Below, piece by piece: positions 15,470 to 24,504 of a stretch of DNA of 59,954 bases (position 1 is the first letter of the stretch; every line of letters begins with the position of its first letter). The notes beneath the pieces were generated by a model, which was not told the origin of the DNA, made no database searches, and was given only the letters and a program-made list of their open reading frames with translations. This stretch comes from an uncultured Bacteroidales bacterium (GTDB taxonomy: Bacteria; Bacteroidota; Bacteroidia; Bacteroidales; F082), in contig CAMVCZ010000017.1 of assembly GCA_947166105.1 (NCBI GenBank), positions 1-59,954 of the forward strand, written 5' to 3'. The translations under genes and the position numbers were made by a program.

Positions 15470-15821
15470 AGGGTCAAATTCTTGACCATTTTATGCGAAA
15501 TGCGCGTTTTTACCTTCTTCTTTATTTCTCCATCATCGGCTTCCAACAAGACATACACTATTGTAGAATCGCTATGCGTAATCCATCGTTGGAAAATGTG
15601 ATAGCTCTTGAATCATAGCGTTTTGCGTCAGGTTATGAATGGAATAGGGATGAAATCCATATCGAGCCGCCATAGGTAAAGCGTATCAACCATGCATTTG
15701 AACCTTCCAAATCTTCGAAATCATCAATTGAGGTAAGGGCAACCAAGAGGAATCCTTCTGCACGCGGGCTAAGTTGTGGAGAAATCAGGTGCAGGTCTCC
15801 TCCAAAAAAGGCGCTTGAGTA
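15470..15821 (-). pseudogene. Frameshifted, unidentified coding remnant
   Basis: On the minus strand about 60 codons read YSSAFFGGDLHLISPQLSPR, then EGFLLVALTSIDDFED and WLIRFTYGGSIWISSLFHS to a stop at 15634; a second frame continues STIVYVLLEADDGEIKKKVK to a stop near 15470. The protein-like composition in two consecutive frames suggests one decayed gene with a frameshift. No start codon is evident and the family is not recognised. Confidence 0.3.
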
Positions 15822-15937
15822 TTAACTGGAATTGTTCAAATGCTTTCTTCGGAGAAGTCATACTCATTAATAAAATGGAAATAGTATGGCATCTTCAGAA
15901 AAATGGCTGTAATTTTGCGGAATAAATCGTAAATAAG

Positions 15938-16207
15938 ATGAAGAATCAATCTAAGATGTCTACAAAGTAGACCGCCAAAAATGCCAAACCGAAGGGGTTT
16001 TGGCAAAAACTCAAGGAAATAACTACTGAAAAACTGGCGGATAAGCTGGCAGAGGAAATCGCGGATTTTATTATCGGTTTCATCGGGGTGGTGCTGGTTT
16101 CGGGAGCTTTGTGGTTGCTTTCGGCAATTTATGGTGTTCAATTTCCAGCCGAGTATTATCTGGTTTTGTTATTGTGGGTTTTTCGAGGGTACAAGAAGGG
16201 CGACTGA
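15938..16207 (+). pseudogene. Small membrane protein with in-frame stop
   Basis: A frame of 90 codons from ATG 15938 has a TAG at 15968-15970 and then stays open: GFWQKLKEITTEKLADKLAE, a hydrophobic stretch FIIGFIGVVLVSGALWLLSA, and a second one in YYLVLLLWVFRGYKKG. It would be an amphipathic helix followed by two membrane helices. The premature stop and the lack of a later ATG make it a pseudogene unless the TAG is a sequencing error. Not assigned to a family. Confidence 0.4.
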
Positions 16208-16700
16208 ACCTCAGCCGCCCTGAATTTACTTCACTCGCCGTCATCGGAGAGCAAAATCCAACCCATCTATACAAGCAAGCTCACGATAGGGTTGGGAATC
16301 ATTGCGGTCAAGAAGGAGAAAATCACCTCTGCGCAACTTTTTGCTCTTTTATGCTAGGACGCGTTTCCTTTAAGAAAGGGAATTGTTGCCCAGGCGAGCG
16401 AAATCAGCAGGCCAACGAAGGGGTTGAACAAGCTGACAAAGGTGGCAATGACGGCGACGATTATGTCGGCACTCGCCTTGCCCCTCTACTATGAATTTCT
16501 CATAGTTATAATCGCCCCATATAGCTTGCGGCTTCCTGCAGCCCGTCAGTTTCTTGTTAATGTGAAGGTGACGGTGCCTTCGTTGCATCTGTTGTCAGAT
16601 TTTTATTCCAAAAGTAAAATCGCGACATTATGTCATTTTTTGGTCCTTTAATGTATTGAAATAGCTGAAATACTGTCACTTCATTTTTTTTGCTTTGGAC
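16208..16700. other. Non-coding stretch with degraded membrane-protein fragment
   Basis: No intact gene is seen. On the minus strand, codons from about 16489 to the stop at 16354 read ADIIVAVIATFVSLFNPFVG and then LLISLAWATIPFLKGNAS, and the same frame continues after the stop with AEVIFSFLTAMIPNPIVSLL. This is a two- to three-helix membrane protein broken by stops. The rest shows nothing recognisable. Confidence 0.35.
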
Positions 16701-16778
16701 TAATACTCGCTCTACGCGTTCCTCCGTTAGTGCGGATTTGCAATCCGACCATAGCCGAGTATTAGGATTTACAATCCT
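16701..16778. repeat. TTGCAA double-hairpin repeat, divergent copy 3
   Basis: CGGATT-TGC-AATCCG (16733-16747) and AGGATT-TAC-AATCCT (16764-16778), with an outer perfect 9-base inverted repeat TAATACTCG (16701-16709) / CGAGTATTA (16756-16764). The CGAGTATYA element between hairpins is shared with the copies at 15222 and 24148. The second hairpin touches the 5' boundary of the DUF1016 remnant. Confidence 0.75.
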
Positions 16779-17047
16779 TCAAAGATAAATCTTTTATTGC
16801 CGACATTCGCTCTATCATCGAACAAGGACGGCAGCAGGCATACGCAGCAGTTGGACAAGCCGCTATTGCAACATTTTGGAATGTGGGGCGGCATATTGTT
16901 GAGGAAGAACAGAAAGGAGAGAGTCGGGCTGCAAACGGCACGAGATTAATCCATTTGTTGGCCGATAGACTGAAGGTGGAATACGGCGATGGATATGGGA
17001 AAAGAAATGCTTTCTTTGTATCAAAGCAATACCTCAAAGTCTGCTGA
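16778..17047 (+). pseudogene. N-terminal fragment of a YhcG/DUF1016 PD-(D/E)XK nuclease
   Basis: The open frame reads FIADIRSIIEQGRQQAYAAV, then ATFWNVGRHIVEEEQKGESR and HLLADRLKVEYGDGYGKRN, which is the DUF1016 N-terminal domain found in YhcG-type nucleases. It has no start codon, begins directly at a repeat hairpin, and loses similarity near 17032, where it overlaps the 3' end of the opposite-strand Rpn gene. The catalytic C-terminal domain is gone. A truncated relic of a mobile or defence-related nuclease gene. Confidence 0.7.
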
Positions 17048-17963
17048 TTTCTTCAACCGTTAGTCCTGTCCCTTTTGCGATAACCTCAAAATCCACGCCT
17101 AAGGCTTTCAACTTGCGGGCAGTTTCGAGGTTGGCTTCTGCTCTGCCTTTGGCCATTCCTTCTGCTCTACCTTTGGCCATCCCTTCCTCTAATCCAGCCG
17201 CCACGCCTTGCGCTTTGCCTTCTGTCCAGCCATCCAAATGTGCAGCAGCAAAGACGCTGTCTTGGTACATGTAATTCTCCATCTGACGCTGATAGGCTTT
17301 CCGCTCCTCGCTGTCCATTTTCAGATACTGCAACTTCTTCCGAGCTTCCTGCAATCCTGGTGCCGTGGTGTCTTCCTTGATGTGGGCGTTCTTCAGGTAG
17401 TCGAGCCACTCCTCAAGTGGGGTCTTGGCAACGGCGTTGAACTCGTTCACTCGGATAAGGAAATATTCGGGGAAAATCTCTTCGGGTGTCCTCATTCGCA
17501 AGGCGTTCTCGTCTTTGGTCGTGATTTCCAAGATATCGTTGGTGTGTACTCCTCGGAACGTAGTGGTGCCGTGGTAGAGGTAATCCTTGCCTTTGCCGAG
17601 GTCGAAATAGAGGATGTTGATGGAATAGACTTTCTTCACGTGGTCGTATTCCTTGCCTAATTCGATGTGCTCGGTGATGGTGCGCGCCACGCCATAGAGG
17701 ATGCGCTCAAGGTAGTACAACTCGCGCGTCTGCTGTATCTCGACGATGATGATTTCACCCTTGCTGTTCTTGGCTTTGATGTCAACGCGGTTGAACTTGT
17801 CCTGCGGGTCGTCTTGGTTGCTCTCGCTTTCCAGCAGTTCCACGATGTGGATAGGCTCGTTGAGGAGCACGGTAACCAAGCCTTCGAGCACGCCGAAGTT
17901 AGCCTTGTCGCGCAACATACGCTTCGCAGCCCAGTCGAATCTGATGAGTCTGTTGTCGTCCAT
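17034..17963 (-). CDS. Rpn-family recombination-promoting nuclease (PD-(D/E)XK transposase-like)
   Basis: A 309-residue protein of the Rpn/PDDEXK_2 family, whose characterised members are Ca2+/Mg2+-dependent DNA endonucleases that raise recombination and horizontal transfer. The core is at the N-terminus: D61 (NRVDIKAKN) and E75-x-Q77 (IIVEIQ), with FDWAAKRMLRDKANFGVLEG at the start. A central helical part (LDYLKNAHIKED, RKAYQRQMENYMY) is followed by tandem repeats of the type EGMAKGRA and a C-terminal helix ending EEISRL. The AKGRAE repeats suggest slippage-prone length variation. The promoter box is at 17998-17991. Confidence 0.88.
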   Translation of the reverse strand: MDDNRLIRFDWAAKRMLRDKANFGVLEGLVTVLLNEPIHIVELLESESNQDDPQDKFNRVDIKAKNSKGEIIIVEIQQTRELYYLERILYGVARTITEHIELGKEYDHVKKVYSINILYFDLGKGKDYLYHGTTTFRGVHTNDILEITTKDENALRMRTPEEIFPEYFLIRVNEFNAVAKTPLEEWLDYLKNAHIKEDTTAPGLQEARKKLQYLKMDSEERKAYQRQMENYMYQDSVFAAAHLDGWTEGKAQGVAAGLEEGMAKGRAEGMAKGRAEANLETARKLKALGVDFEVIAKGTGLTVEEISRL

Positions 17964-17990
17964 CTTGGGGGTTGTTTAGGATTGATACGG

Positions 17991-17998
17991 CAAAAATA
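17991..17998 (-). promoter_or_regulatory. Promoter -7 box of the Rpn gene
   Basis: TATTTTTG on the minus strand, 27 nt upstream of the ATG at 17963. Confidence 0.55.
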
Positions 17999-18212
17999 CA
18001 AAGATTTTCGTTTTGTCGCCAACATTCCAACATTTTTGGGATGAATCTTCAACTTGTTAAATCATTGTTTGGACGTGTCTTTGGTTTGAAAAGAAGATTT
18101 CTTTCGGCTTTTCCCAAAAATCCCAACAAAAAATTCCCAACCCATCAATCTTTTTCCTACATTTGCCCGTTAATTTCACTTTTGTAACGACGAAAATCAT
18201 AACAAGTTCAAT

Positions 18213-20780
18213 ATGAAGAAATTTCTATTTTTAGCGGTCGCAGTGTTGCTGGTTGGGCGAATGACGGCTCAAACCATCGACACGACCGACATCAATCAGA
18301 ACGAAGTGCCGACGGTGATCCTGATGGATTCCGATTTCGAGGAGACATCCACTTCGGTCAACGATGCTTCAACTTTGCTCAACTCGTCGCGTGATGTGTT
18401 CAACAGCATCGCGGCCTACAACTTCGGTTCGCTGCGCTACCGTGTGCGCGGCAACGACTCGAAGTACAGCGACGTGATGATCAACGGCATCCTGATGAAT
18501 GACCCTGAGACGGGACGTCCCGTCTTCTCTAACTGGGGTGGCCTCAACGACGCTTTCCGCAACTCGATTCTCGTTGAAGGCCTCGGCAGGACGGGTGCGG
18601 GCTTTGGCGGTCTCGGTGGCCTCACAGCTTATTCAACACGCGCCTCGCAGTATCGCAAGCAGGTTTCGCTGAGTTATGCCTTCAGCAACCGTTCCTACAA
18701 CCACCGAGCCATGGCCTCCATCGGCACGGGCGAGATGGGTAACGGCTGGTATATGATGGCTGCCGCAAGCGGTCGCTATGCGGGCAAGGGCTATACCGAG
18801 GGCACTTTCTATCAGGCCTACAGTTACTTCCTCTCCGTGGAGAAGAAAATCAACGACAAGCACAGCCTTGACCTCACCGTGTTTGGCGCACCTTCGCAGC
18901 GCGGCGGTTCGGCTCCCGTGGTGCAAGAGATTTACGACCTCGTCGGCACGAACTATTATAACCCCAATTGGGGCTATCAGACGGTGGACGCCAACGGCAA
19001 GCAGGTCATACGCAACTCGCGAGTGAGCACCTATCATCAGCCCATGGCGCAACTTACTTGGTATTGGACGCCCAACAAACGCACCGAGTTCAACACTTCG
19101 TTGTACTACTTCAGTGGTCCGGGCAGCCAGACTTCGCTCGAATGGGGTGAGGCCAAAGACCCGCGTCCAGATTATTACAAGAACCTGCCAAGTTATTATG
19201 AAACCAACGCCCACAGCACGGCGGAAATAGAAAACCAGTTTGCCATTTGGATGAACCGCGACCCCAAGGTCACGCAAATCGACTGGGATGCCTTGTACAA
19301 CGCTAATCGTAACCACCTCTTCACCGTGCAGAACGCCAATGGTCAAGAAGGCAATACGGTTACTGGAGCAGCCTCCAAGTACATCCTTGCCGAGCGCCAC
19401 TACGACAAGCGCCAAATGGGCAACGCCACCTATTTCAAGCATGAGTTCTTGCCCAACTTGATCATGACGGGCGGCTTCTCGGTGAGCGCATCGCGGACGC
19501 ATTACTACGAAAGCATCAACGACCTGCTTGGCGGCGATTTCTACTATGATATTAATAAGTATGCCGAAAACCTCGAATCCGACGAGTGCCAAACCAACCT
19601 GCTCAATCCCAACCATGTGGCCAAGGTGGGCGACATCATCGGCTACAACTACTACGCCAACCGCAACTATGGCCGTATTTGGGATCAAATCGACTGGCTC
19701 GTCGGCAACTTCGACCTCTATTTGGGCTTGCAGGCCGAGTTTACCCAGATTTGGCGTGAAGGTCTTTGGAAAAGCGGCTCTTTCGCCGACAATTCCTTCG
19801 GCAAGGACAAGATGCACAACTTCTTTGCCCCAAGTTTGAAGGCTGGTGTGACCTACGCCATCAACGGACGTAACCACCTTGTGGCCAACATGGCCTTAAT
19901 GACCCAAGCCCCACAGTTTAGGGACATTTACATTTCGCCGCGCACCCGCCACACCGTTGTGGAAGGCGACCTCAAGAGCGAGCGCATTTTGGCTATGGAT
20001 TTGAGTTACCTCTATCGCTCGCCCGAGTTCAAGTTCCGCCTGACGGGTTATCACTATGCTTACAGAAACCTCATCTGGAACCGCAGCTTCTATTGCGAAA
20101 ACGTGTTCCAGAACACCACCACCAGCGCCAACTCCTACACCAGCGAGTTCATCAACTTCATCATGACCGACATCAACCAAAAGAGCATTGGCGTGGAAAT
20201 GGGTGCGGAGTGGAACGTCACCCCGACCATCACTTTGCAGGCGGCAGCTGCCAATGGCATCCATACCTATGACAACAACCCGATTTTCTCGGTCTATGAC
20301 GACAACAACACCACGGCTTACATCCAAAACAGCGTGGCTTACCTGAAGGACTACCATGTCTCCGCTGGACCTGAAACCGTGGCCTCGTTGGGCATCAAGT
20401 ACAACTCGCCGAAATACTGGTGGGTGAGCCTCAACGGAAACTATATGGCCAATATGTACTTCGACGTGAACCCCTATAACCACACCGAGGAAGGCATGCT
20501 GCACTACGCCCAAGGCGACATCCGCATTCCTCTTGTCCTGGACGAAGCCCCGCTGAAGCCCGCCTTCACGCTCGACTTCTACGGCGGCTTCTCGAAACGC
20601 TACAAAGGGTATTATTTCCTCTTCAACTTGAGCGTCAACAATTTGCTCAACAACAAGAACACCATCCTTTATGGTTACGAGCAACTCCGCTTCAACGCCA
20701 ACAACCCCGACATGTTCCCCGACAAGGTTTCCTATATGTACGGAACGAATTTCTTTGTCAGTATAACGGTTAGGAAGTGA
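18213..20780 (+). CDS. TonB-dependent receptor, first gene of a two-gene unit
   Basis: An 855-residue outer-membrane receptor: signal peptide MKKFLFLAVAVLLVGRMTAQ, no carboxypeptidase-like extension, an early plug (LRYRVRGNDSKYSDVMINGI, LNDAFRNSILVEGLGRTGAG, about 70-140) and a long aromatic-rich barrel that ends in a basic strand (NFFVSITVRK) rather than Phe. About 110 nt downstream, on the same strand, is a large surface-type lipoprotein; together they look like a receptor/lipoprotein pair, though the lipoprotein is not SusD-like. Substrate unknown. The start is fixed by the signal peptide. Confidence 0.88.
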   Translation: MKKFLFLAVAVLLVGRMTAQTIDTTDINQNEVPTVILMDSDFEETSTSVNDASTLLNSSRDVFNSIAAYNFGSLRYRVRGNDSKYSDVMINGILMNDPETGRPVFSNWGGLNDAFRNSILVEGLGRTGAGFGGLGGLTAYSTRASQYRKQVSLSYAFSNRSYNHRAMASIGTGEMGNGWYMMAAASGRYAGKGYTEGTFYQAYSYFLSVEKKINDKHSLDLTVFGAPSQRGGSAPVVQEIYDLVGTNYYNPNWGYQTVDANGKQVIRNSRVSTYHQPMAQLTWYWTPNKRTEFNTSLYYFSGPGSQTSLEWGEAKDPRPDYYKNLPSYYETNAHSTAEIENQFAIWMNRDPKVTQIDWDALYNANRNHLFTVQNANGQEGNTVTGAASKYILAERHYDKRQMGNATYFKHEFLPNLIMTGGFSVSASRTHYYESINDLLGGDFYYDINKYAENLESDECQTNLLNPNHVAKVGDIIGYNYYANRNYGRIWDQIDWLVGNFDLYLGLQAEFTQIWREGLWKSGSFADNSFGKDKMHNFFAPSLKAGVTYAINGRNHLVANMALMTQAPQFRDIYISPRTRHTVVEGDLKSERILAMDLSYLYRSPEFKFRLTGYHYAYRNLIWNRSFYCENVFQNTTTSANSYTSEFINFIMTDINQKSIGVEMGAEWNVTPTITLQAAAANGIHTYDNNPIFSVYDDNNTTAYIQNSVAYLKDYHVSAGPETVASLGIKYNSPKYWWVSLNGNYMANMYFDVNPYNHTEEGMLHYAQGDIRIPLVLDEAPLKPAFTLDFYGGFSKRYKGYYFLFNLSVNNLLNNKNTILYGYEQLRFNANNPDMFPDKVSYMYGTNFFVSITVRK

Positions 20781-20782
20781 GC

Positions 20783-20857
20783 CTTAAGCAGTAAGCTTTA
20801 AGCCATAAGCCAACCTTACAGTTGCTTACAGCTTACGGTTTATAGCTTACAGCCAAA
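20783..20857. repeat. TAAGC-rich imperfect palindrome
   Basis: The left half contains TAAGC at several phases (TTAAGCAGTAAGCTTTAAGC) and the right half the complementary GCTTA motifs (GCTTACAGCTTACGG), forming a long imperfect hairpin between the receptor and lipoprotein genes. It could attenuate transcription between them. Confidence 0.65.
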
Positions 20858-20891
20858 CAAATCAACGATTAACAATTAAACACACAACAAT

Positions 20892-23573
20892 ATGAAAAAC
20901 AGAGTATTCAACGCATTTCTGCTTCTTGCCTTGGTGGGCACAATGTTCACCGCTTGCAAGAAAGAGTATCCTACGCCGCCTATCCAAGACCTGCCGATAG
21001 GAAGGGTTTACACGATCAGTGAAATTCTTGCCTTGGAGCCGGGCACCGTTTTCAATGAAGACGCTTCGGTGTATGGCATCATCACTGCCGACGAGGTGTC
21101 GGGCAACCTTTACAAGGCCGCCTTCATGCAAGACCGCGCCACGGGTGCCGCCATCGAGCTTTACCTGAATGCCGTCAGTGGCGTGCGCATCGGCGATTCC
21201 GTCCGCATCTATCTGAAGGATGTAACTTACGCGATGTACAACAACTTGCCCCAGTTGAGCAATTTCGAGGCCGACGGACACATCGTCATTTTGGCCAACA
21301 ACAAGCCGATTGAGCCTGCTTTGGCCACCATCGATGAGATTACCCAAGGCAAATACCTCGCGGGTTTGGTGCGTTTGGAGAATGTGAAGTTCACCGAGCA
21401 GAACACCTTTGCCGACCCCACCACATACGGCAACCGTACCTTGATTGATCCTATGAACCCTTCAAGCAATGTCATCGTGCGCACGAGCAACTATGCCAAC
21501 TTTGCCAACGACTCGCTGCCGCAAGGTATTGGCAATTTGACGGCCATTGCCACGGTTTACAACAGCACTTGGCAACTCATCATCCGCTCGGCTCGCGAGT
21601 TGGAGTTTGACGGCTATGTGCCGGGCGGCGCCAATGACTTGCCGTATTGTGAGTTTTTTGCCTCTTCGTTTGGGTCCTACACGACATACGATGTAAAGGG
21701 TGCCCAACATTGGGAGATTGACTACAGCACTGCCAAGATGACGGGTTACGAAAACAGCACGAACTATGAAAATGAAGACTGGCTGATTTCGGCCAAGTTC
21801 TCTTTGGAGAATGTTTCGAGTGCCAGTATGACGGTATCCTATATCGCTCGCTATTTTAATAACGTGAATGAAGACGTCACGGTTTGGGTTTCCTCAGACT
21901 ACACCTCTGGCGACCCGAATTCGGCCAATTGGGAACAAATTCCTGCTACATGGGTTGAAGGCTCTAACTGGAACGACTTCGCCTCCACCACACTCGACCT
22001 TTCCCAATTCCTTGGTAAGAAGGTTTGTGTGGCCGTGAAATACCTCTCCAACGACACGAAGGCTGGCACTATTGAGGTGCAGAGCATCTGTATCCAAGAA
22101 GGTAGTGGCCCGACGCCTCCTCCTGGACCGGGCACGGGCGGTGAGTTGCAAACTATGCCTTACACGCAATCTTTTACGGAGGAGTTTGGAACCTATATGA
22201 CTTACGATGTGTTGGGGCCGCAGTCTTGGATGATTGATTATCATACGGCCAAGATGACGGGTTACTCTGGTGGCTACAATGCCAATGAAGACTGGCTTAT
22301 TTCTTCGCCTGTGGTTGTCACAAACGTGAGCGAGGCCAAGGTCTCGGTGACCTATTGCGCACAGTATCAGAATGCCGACAATGGCGATGTGTCGTTGCAA
22401 GTCTCCACGGATTACGTCTTTGGCAATGACCCGACTACGGCCAATTGGATAAATATGCAGACGACTTATCCGAACACAGCGAATTTCAATGATTTCCAAA
22501 CCGTTGAAACGAGTTTAAATGAATTTATTGGTCAGAATGTGACTGTGGCCATTAAATACACTTCAACCGCTTCACAGTCGAGAACGATTGAAATCCAGAG
22601 CATCACGGTTCAAGAAGGGGCAGGCGTGACACCTCCAACTCCGCCTACTCCGGGAGAAGGCGAGGGCAGTGGTACTGCCGACGACCCGTATAATGTGGCT
22701 GCCGGTATTGGTTTGCAAAGTGAAGAGCCTATTGCATGGGTGCATGGCTACATCGTGGGCGCTGTGAAGTCGGGTTTGAGTTCGGTCACGAGCAATGCCG
22801 ACATCAATTGGAGCGCACCCTTCGACTTGGCCACTAACGTTGTGATTGCCGACGATGCCGCTTGCCGCGAAATCAGCCAATGCATCATTGTCAACCTGCC
22901 TGCGGGCAAGCCTCTGCGCACACAAGTCAACTTGATGGACAACCCGGGCAACTTAGGCAAACATCTCGCCGTGAACGGGAAACTCCGCAAGTATTTCGGA
23001 CAAGCCGGACTGCGCGATAGCGGCGGTACCGAGAACGACTTCGTGCTTGAAGGTGGTGATACGCCACCCACGCCTCCCACACCGGGAACGGGAATTTTCT
23101 CTGAATCATTCGCCAATGGGCAAGGGGAGTTTACAATCCATGACGTATTGCTTCCTTCTGAGCTTACCTACGTTTGGACGCATGATGCTTCCCGCAAGCA
23201 CATGAAAGCAAGTTCATTTAAGAGTAACACTCCATATAAGGCTGAAAGTTGGTTGGTTTCTCCGAAAATTGACCTGTCCAATGTTGGTTCAGCGGTATTG
23301 ACATTCGAGCAAGCAATCAATTACACCAATCCTGAAGGTAGAATCCATGTCATGGTGTCTAATAACTTTGATGGAGAAATTGCGAGTGCCGATTGGTCAG
23401 AGTTGGTATTTGACCAATGGCCAGTCAACGATGGCAGTTGGTCATTCGTTACCACAACGATTGATTTGACAGCCTTTGTCAACCATGCTGTGACCATTGC
23501 TTTCAAGTACACAAGTGAGGCATCGCAAGATAAGTGCCCGACTTGGGAAGTGAAGAATGTTGTCGTGGAATAA
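20892..23573 (+). CDS. Multidomain surface lipoprotein (DUF5689, choice-of-anchor J, DUF6359-like)
   Basis: An 893-residue lipoprotein: signal peptide ending MFTAC (Cys22) followed by KKE, compatible with a surface-export signal. Domains in order: DUF5689-type OB-like domain (about 40-240, YTISEILALEPGTVF), two choice-of-anchor J jelly-roll domains (about 250-395 and 410-575, each with NEDWLIS and WVSSDY- or QVSTDY-like strands), an OB-fold resembling DUF6359 (about 595-720, SGTADDPYNVAAG), and a third anchor-J domain (about 735-893). Pro/Thr/Gly linkers separate the modules. This is a typical displayed binding protein, and its position after the TonB receptor suggests it presents ligand to that receptor. 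Confidence 0.83.
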   Translation: MKNRVFNAFLLLALVGTMFTACKKEYPTPPIQDLPIGRVYTISEILALEPGTVFNEDASVYGIITADEVSGNLYKAAFMQDRATGAAIELYLNAVSGVRIGDSVRIYLKDVTYAMYNNLPQLSNFEADGHIVILANNKPIEPALATIDEITQGKYLAGLVRLENVKFTEQNTFADPTTYGNRTLIDPMNPSSNVIVRTSNYANFANDSLPQGIGNLTAIATVYNSTWQLIIRSARELEFDGYVPGGANDLPYCEFFASSFGSYTTYDVKGAQHWEIDYSTAKMTGYENSTNYENEDWLISAKFSLENVSSASMTVSYIARYFNNVNEDVTVWVSSDYTSGDPNSANWEQIPATWVEGSNWNDFASTTLDLSQFLGKKVCVAVKYLSNDTKAGTIEVQSICIQEGSGPTPPPGPGTGGELQTMPYTQSFTEEFGTYMTYDVLGPQSWMIDYHTAKMTGYSGGYNANEDWLISSPVVVTNVSEAKVSVTYCAQYQNADNGDVSLQVSTDYVFGNDPTTANWINMQTTYPNTANFNDFQTVETSLNEFIGQNVTVAIKYTSTASQSRTIEIQSITVQEGAGVTPPTPPTPGEGEGSGTADDPYNVAAGIGLQSEEPIAWVHGYIVGAVKSGLSSVTSNADINWSAPFDLATNVVIADDAACREISQCIIVNLPAGKPLRTQVNLMDNPGNLGKHLAVNGKLRKYFGQAGLRDSGGTENDFVLEGGDTPPTPPTPGTGIFSESFANGQGEFTIHDVLLPSELTYVWTHDASRKHMKASSFKSNTPYKAESWLVSPKIDLSNVGSAVLTFEQAINYTNPEGRIHVMVSNNFDGEIASADWSELVFDQWPVNDGSWSFVTTTIDLTAFVNHAVTIAFKYTSEASQDKCPTWEVKNVVVE

Positions 23574-23593
23574 ACGAAACGACAAACCAAAAC

Positions 23594-23612
23594 GAAAAGC
23601 CTGCCTTCGGGT
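23594..23612 (+). repeat. 19-bp direct repeat, left copy (degenerate terminator)
   Basis: GAAAAGCCTGCCTTCGGGT is repeated exactly at 24232-24250. The left copy is followed by AGTTTTAATATT, so its stem is incomplete, while the right copy is a full terminator. The two copies bracket the Imm26 gene and a TTGCAA repeat. Confidence 0.85.
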
Positions 23613-23662
23613 AGTTTTAATATTAGAATAGATGTAATACAAGTTTCAACATTACCATCAAC

Positions 23663-24127
23663 ATGAAAAGAGTTGTAATCAAACAAGGAGACATATTCTC
23701 CATAGAAACGGAAAAAGGGAAACGATATTTCCAATACATTTGCAAAGATGCGTATCAGTTGAATGGAAATGTTATTCGTGTGTTTAAGGACGATACCATG
23801 ACTGATGTCGAATTCTATATCCATACAATCATCTCCATTGGAGTAAAGCAGTACGGATGGGTGAAAGTCGGCAATGGTCCTGTACCAGACATTTCTAATG
23901 TGGTTTTCTTTACGGATGTTGATATGGCTGCTAAGTTGTACGTGTTTAAAAACCAAGATGCAAACTGGAGAATATGGACGGTTAGCGGTAATGAAAAAAT
24001 CGTGAAGGAATTGCCTGAATACAGATGTGAAGAAGGTTCAGTTTATCCTCCATGTCGTATAATGGATGTCATTTGTGGTAAAGATTTAGGATATAATAGA
24101 GACATGAAGGATATGCCCGATTTGTAA
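23663..24127 (+). CDS. Imm26-family immunity protein
   Basis: A 154-residue cytoplasmic protein resembling Imm26, an immunity family that protects against polymorphic or contact-dependent toxins. Features: opening VIKQGDIFSIETEKGKRYFQ, then the hallmark YQLNGNVIRVFK, VEFYIHTIISIGVKQYGWVKVG and VVFFTDVD. No toxin gene is adjacent, so it is an orphan immunity gene, the kind often collected as defence against neighbours. It is more A+T-rich than the flanking surface-protein genes and lies between two exact copies of a 19-bp terminator sequence, which suggests insertion as a cassette. Confidence 0.72.
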   Translation: MKRVVIKQGDIFSIETEKGKRYFQYICKDAYQLNGNVIRVFKDDTMTDVEFYIHTIISIGVKQYGWVKVGNGPVPDISNVVFFTDVDMAAKLYVFKNQDANWRIWTVSGNEKIVKELPEYRCEEGSVYPPCRIMDVICGKDLGYNRDMKDMPDL

Positions 24128-24147
24128 GACCCGAATTTCCCCCGTTT

Positions 24148-24194
24148 TCCCGAATTTGCAATTCGGGAGTCGCGAGTATCAGCATTTGCAATGC
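24148..24194. repeat. Double TTGCAA hairpin repeat, copy 2
   Basis: TCCCGAATT-TGC-AATTCGGGA (24148-24168) and GCATT-TGC-AATGC (24182-24194), the same architecture as at 15222-15269, including the GAGTATCA-type spacer end. Confidence 0.85.
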
Positions 24195-24232
24195 GAGAAA
24201 AGGGGAATAAGACTCCGTGAGTTTTGATATTG

Positions 24233-24261
24233 AAAAGCCTGCCTTCGGGTGGGCTTTTTTT
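24233..24261 (+). terminator. Intrinsic terminator after the Imm26 cassette
   Basis: An 11-pair stem closes on a TTCG tetraloop (CC-TTCG-GG) and runs into seven T (24255-24261). It contains the right copy of the 19-bp direct repeat. Confidence 0.85.
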
Positions 24262-24406
24262 GTTTTGCGTTGCGGCAGCCGATGGGTCGCATTGCGGAAT
24301 GGCATGGTTTTACCGAAAAAAATCTGGAGCAAACTGTAACTTTTTCGGCATAAGTCCGTCAAACTAAAGGTGTTGCGGGATTGAGTGAAAAAAATCACTT
24401 TTTCTC

Positions 24407-24436
24407 TTGACAGTATTTAATTTTGTTGTACTTTTG
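24407..24436 (+). promoter_or_regulatory. Promoter of the 24505-26835 barrel gene
   Basis: TTG at 24407-24409, 19 nt, TACTTTTG at 24429-24436; the start codon is about 70 nt downstream. Confidence 0.65.
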
Positions 24437-24504
24437 CAGTGTTCTAATTAACTAATGCACTAAAATATTATAGAGCAATTGTCAAACATTAAAACTATAG
24501 CGTT

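Noticed and set aside
18633..19877. 414-codon minus-strand frame inside the TonB receptor
   Set aside because: Antisense of a complete receptor gene; no ribosome site or motifs.
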